DNA of 36,035 bases from NCBI GenBank assembly GCA_018065565.1, contig JAGHSZ010000058.1:1-36035 (forward strand), given 5' to 3'. The DNA comes from Candidatus Colivivens caballi. GTDB lineage: Bacteria; Bacteroidota; Bacteroidia; Bacteroidales; Bacteroidaceae. The notes beneath the pieces were generated by a model. That model was not told the DNA's origin and did no database searches. It was given only the letters and a program-made list of their open reading frames with translations. Every line of letters begins with the position of its first letter. Positions within the stretch are counted from its first letter, which is position 1. Positions 34,137 through 36,035 of this stretch are shown piece by piece. Made by a program: the position numbers and the translations under genes.

Positions 34137-34508
34137 ATGAGGAACCCAACAACAATACAAAGACACATAGAGATATATAGAAAGTTTATCTTATCAGGTT
34201 TGTCGGGAACGCAATTTTGCAAACAATACGGAATTAGCAACGGAAGTTTCTGGCGCGCACAAAAATTCTGTAACTTGGCAGGCGATTATAATAGTAGCGA
34301 ATCTTACACAATCGTCAACATGAAACAGCCAGAAGAAATGTCTCAGACAGAGTTACTGACAGAATTAGCAAGTCTTAGGAAAGAAAAACGAGAACTTCAA
34401 CGAAAACTCGAAAGAGCTGAACTTCGAGTTGAAGCCAACGAGATGCTAATAGATCTGGCGGAGTCTACCTATCATATCAAGGTACGAAAAAACTCAGATG
34501 CCAAGTAA
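34137..34508 (+). CDS. IS3-family transposase OrfA
   Basis: The 123-residue protein has an N-terminal helix-turn-helix (IYRKFILSGLSGTQFCKQYG ISNGSFWRA) and a C-terminal leucine-zipper-like coiled coil (ELLTELASLRKEKRELQRKL). It binds the IS ends and oligomerises. It ends 9 bp past the slippery site; translation shifting to the -1 frame there yields the OrfAB transposase. Confidence 0.88.
   Translation: MRNPTTIQRHIEIYRKFILSGLSGTQFCKQYGISNGSFWRAQKFCNLAGDYNSSESYTIVNMKQPEEMSQTELLTELASLRKEKRELQRKLERAELRVEANEMLIDLAESTYHIKVRKNSDAK
34487..34493 (+). promoter_or_regulatory. programmed -1 frameshift site of the IS
   Basis: The heptamer A AAA AAC lies in the zero frame of orfA. After a -1 slip the reading continues NLRCQVIKTLSQKK into orfB with no stop, joining the two frames. 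Confidence 0.8.
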
Positions 34509-34516
34509 TCAAGACC

Positions 34517-35404
34517 TTGTCGCAGAAGAAAGTGTCTGAAGGTCGCAAACCTTCAGTATCTTTCCTCTGTGATTGTCTTGGCATAAGTAGACAAGGCTAT
34601 TATCAGCATGTTATTACAGAATCCGAATTAGAAGTACTGCGTACAAGCATAGTCCTGTATTGTAGACATCTGAAGGATACTTGCTTGCCAATGGCAGGCA
34701 TGCGAGAGTTGTACGAGTTGTGTAAGCGCAAGTTTGGAGATAAGATGACTATAGGGCGTGACCAATGTTTCAATATATTCCGTTCTAATGGCATAATAAT
34801 TCGTAAACACAAAAGGCCCAGAACAACATATTCGAATCACAATTTCTACATCTATCCCGACTTGCTGAATACCCAACCGAAGCTGGTGGCACAACGATTT
34901 GGAGAACTAGTAGTTGGAGACATAACCTATGTGGCAACAAATAATGGTTGGGCGTATCTATCTCTCCTGACAGATGCCGCAACCAGATTAATCGTTGGCT
35001 ACGCCTTGCATCCTACATTAGAGACGGCAGGCCCAATGGCAGCGTTAAAAATGGCTACTGAGGTATATGCTAGATACGGTGCTGATATCCATAATCTTAT
35101 TCATCATTCAGACCGTGGCATACAATATTGTTCTAACGAATACGTATGCACACTCAAGGATCTTGGTATCCGAATCAGTATGACGCAGACAGGGGATCCT
35201 TTGCACAATGCTTTGGCCGAGCGTATGAATAATACCATCAAAAACGGATGGCTATTCGATTGCGAAGACAAGACGTATACAGAGGTTAGCAGCATGATAG
35301 ACAGAGCTGTAGCGGTGTACAACAACATGCGACCGCACCAATCCTTACAGATGCAAACGCCAGCGGAGAGAGTTATGAGCTTCGCTCATTGCAGGTTTTC
35401 TTAG
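34517..35404 (+). CDS. IS3-family transposase OrfB (DDE integrase domain)
   Basis: The 295-residue frame holds an HTH_21-like region (YCRHLKDTCLPMAGMRELYE) and the rve integrase core with the triad Asp135 (GDITYVA), Asp199 (HHSDRGIQY) and Glu235 (NALAERMNNTIK). The D-to-E gap of 35 residues is the classic DD(35)E of IS3. The nominal start at 34517 is a TTG; the active protein is more likely made as the OrfAB fusion by -1 frameshifting at 34487-34493. No internal stop was found, so the element may be active. Confidence 0.93.
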   Translation: MSQKKVSEGRKPSVSFLCDCLGISRQGYYQHVITESELEVLRTSIVLYCRHLKDTCLPMAGMRELYELCKRKFGDKMTIGRDQCFNIFRSNGIIIRKHKRPRTTYSNHNFYIYPDLLNTQPKLVAQRFGELVVGDITYVATNNGWAYLSLLTDAATRLIVGYALHPTLETAGPMAALKMATEVYARYGADIHNLIHHSDRGIQYCSNEYVCTLKDLGIRISMTQTGDPLHNALAERMNNTIKNGWLFDCEDKTYTEVSSMIDRAVAVYNNMRPHQSLQMQTPAERVMSFAHCRFS

Positions 35405-35691
35405 GCATGGAAACCTCTGCATGAAAAAAGCCCCACCAAACGATGGAGCTTATGCATAAGGTTGCCTAACTATCCCTGGCGAGTTGCTCCTCAGCAGAGC
35501 TCGTTTCCGTTTCGTTAGGCGTAACAAAAAAAATGATTTCAAAACAAAGGAGGTTTAATGAAGTAAAAATTGTACTTTTGTCAAGACAACTAGGCATAAG
35601 CAAAAGTCCTAGTAAAGCATTTTAGGATTTACAAAAGGAATGTAAATCAAGACAGTATTAACATCTAAGATGTGTCAACTAATTTCAGTAC

Positions 35692-35775
35692 TCTTCACAC
35701 ACAATCCCCCTCCAACAACACCCTAACAAATACCCCTATAATACCCTAACCACAACAATCCACCACCTCCAACCA
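35692..35775. other. C-rich non-coding flank of the IS
   Basis: This stretch is rich in C and A on the plus strand (ACAACACCCTAAC, TAATACCCTAACC). No gene is seen. The LytTR frame does not clearly resume here. Confidence 0.45.
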
Positions 35776-35851
35776 CACTTTTATCAGGATAAAAATGTCC
35801 TCTCACAACACTTTTATCAGGATAAAAGTGTTAATACACTACACTTTTATC
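35776..35851. repeat. three CACTTTTATC repeats at a 33-bp period
   Basis: CACTTTTATC occurs at 35776-35785, 35809-35818 and 35842-35851, exactly 33 bp apart. The first two are extended into inverted repeats (arms CACTTTTATC/GATAAAAGTG around AG; the first has one mismatch). The third has only the left arm. The array lies 57 bp before the ATPase start and could be an operator. Confidence 0.8.
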
Positions 35852-35907
35852 GACGAACTATTGTTTTTTCCCGATTTTTATCCCTACATCTGCAAAAAAG
35901 TAATGGT

Positions 35908-36035
35908 ATGTACAGAACATAGATCGAAGAATTTCTTAAATGGAAGAACAAGACAGGACGCAAGACTTTAATTGTCCGTGGAGCCCGACAAGTGGGCAAA
36001 ACATTGCTAACAAAGTAATTCGGTCTTCTGCACTA
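35908..36035 (+). pseudogene. broken AAA ATPase (DUF4143-type), start only
   Basis: From the ATG at 35908 the frame reads MYRT, a TAG stop, then IEEFLKWKNKTGRKTLIVRG and ARQVGKTLLTK, a TAA stop, and FGLLH up to the window edge. The Walker A motif GARQVGKT and the opening are typical of the Bacteroidales AAA/DUF4143 ATPases. Two in-frame stops (35920-35922, and the TAA in TLLTK-stop-FG) within 40 codons show that it is decayed. Most of the gene lies outside the window. Confidence 0.8.

Larger units (their letters stand above)
34096..35691 (+). mobile_element. IS3-family insertion sequence, apparently intact
   Basis: Imperfect terminal inverted repeats mark the ends: GTACTAAATAAGTTGACA at 34096 on the left, and GTACTGAAATTAGTTGACA on the minus strand from 35691 on the right. 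The 1.6-kb element carries overlapping orfA and orfB with a frameshift site. No exact target duplication is seen (CCT on the left, TCT on the right), so the ends may be off by a few bases or the flanks may have been rearranged. It has cut the LytTR gene. Confidence 0.88.

Noticed and set aside
35463..35519. GCCTAAC/GTTAGGC inverted repeat in the IS tail as a terminator
   Set aside because: The arms are 43 bp apart and no T-run follows, so a terminator is not supported.
35559..35567. Strong Shine-Dalgarno sequence followed by ATG at 35559
   Set aside because: The frame is ATG AAG TAA, only two codons. It is most likely chance or part of the IS end.

Overview
The window looks like a chromosomal segment of a gut- or rumen-type member of the Bacteroidales, most likely Prevotellaceae or a close relative. 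The grounds are a PorP/GldK-L-M-N type IX secretion (T9SS) cluster, promoter-like boxes of the Bacteroidetes type (TTG, 19-21 bp, TAnnTTTG), membrane-anchored AraC regulators, C10 (streptopain-like) peptidase and BspA-type proteins with dockerin-like tails, a FemAB-like acyltransferase and a RAYT transposase. No rRNA or tRNA gene was seen.

Layout: 1-617 is non-coding, with a 22-bp-periodic palindrome array and the promoter of a FemAB/GNAT-like gene (618-1550). A Sau3AI-like restriction endonuclease and its cytosine-5 methyltransferase follow (1827-5122, AT-richer, probably acquired as a unit). Then come an AraC-type membrane regulator, a secreted dockerin-tailed protein, a REP-associated tyrosine transposase, a second AraC-type regulator divergent from a MATE exporter, and a secreted C10 peptidase with a dockerin tail. 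The central block is a 7TM-HD (PgpH-like) phosphodiesterase followed by porP, gldK, gldL, gldM and gldN (17691-23805), which form the T9SS core ring and motor. An 800-bp repeat-rich gap leads to a minus-strand surface-glycan operon: rfbA, a HisC-like aminotransferase, an NTP transferase, a GT4 and a GT2, followed by a YbaK/ProX deacylase. Next are an Lrp/AsnC regulator and a secreted Tyr- and Gly/Pro-rich repeat protein. The last 4 kb is a decayed zone: a BspA/dockerin remnant fused to a truncated AlbA_2 gene, a LytTR gene cut by an intact IS3-family element, and a broken AAA ATPase.

The genes suggest how the parts fit. The T9SS exports surface proteins, and the secreted proteins here (C10 protease, Cna-B-like and BspA-like proteins) end in dockerin-like calcium loops. 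The glycan operon can supply dTDP-sugars and polymer decoration for the cell surface. PgpH-like signalling and AraC/Lrp regulators sit at the edges.

The most striking signal is not a gene. Three intergenic loci (264-473, 24156-24343, 32540-32772) carry arrays of short perfect or near-perfect palindromes placed at an almost strict 22-bp period. Each has four central GGTGTACACC units flanked on both sides by ACGAGCGCTCGT-type units (A3-B4-A3 plan). I do not recognise this element. Its period is not a multiple of three, so it is not coding, and two of the three copies lie between convergent gene ends, so it is not simply a promoter operator. A conserved motif (CTAATGAACGATTCGGG) and inverted pairs of a CCTGAAAGG repeat accompany the arrays.
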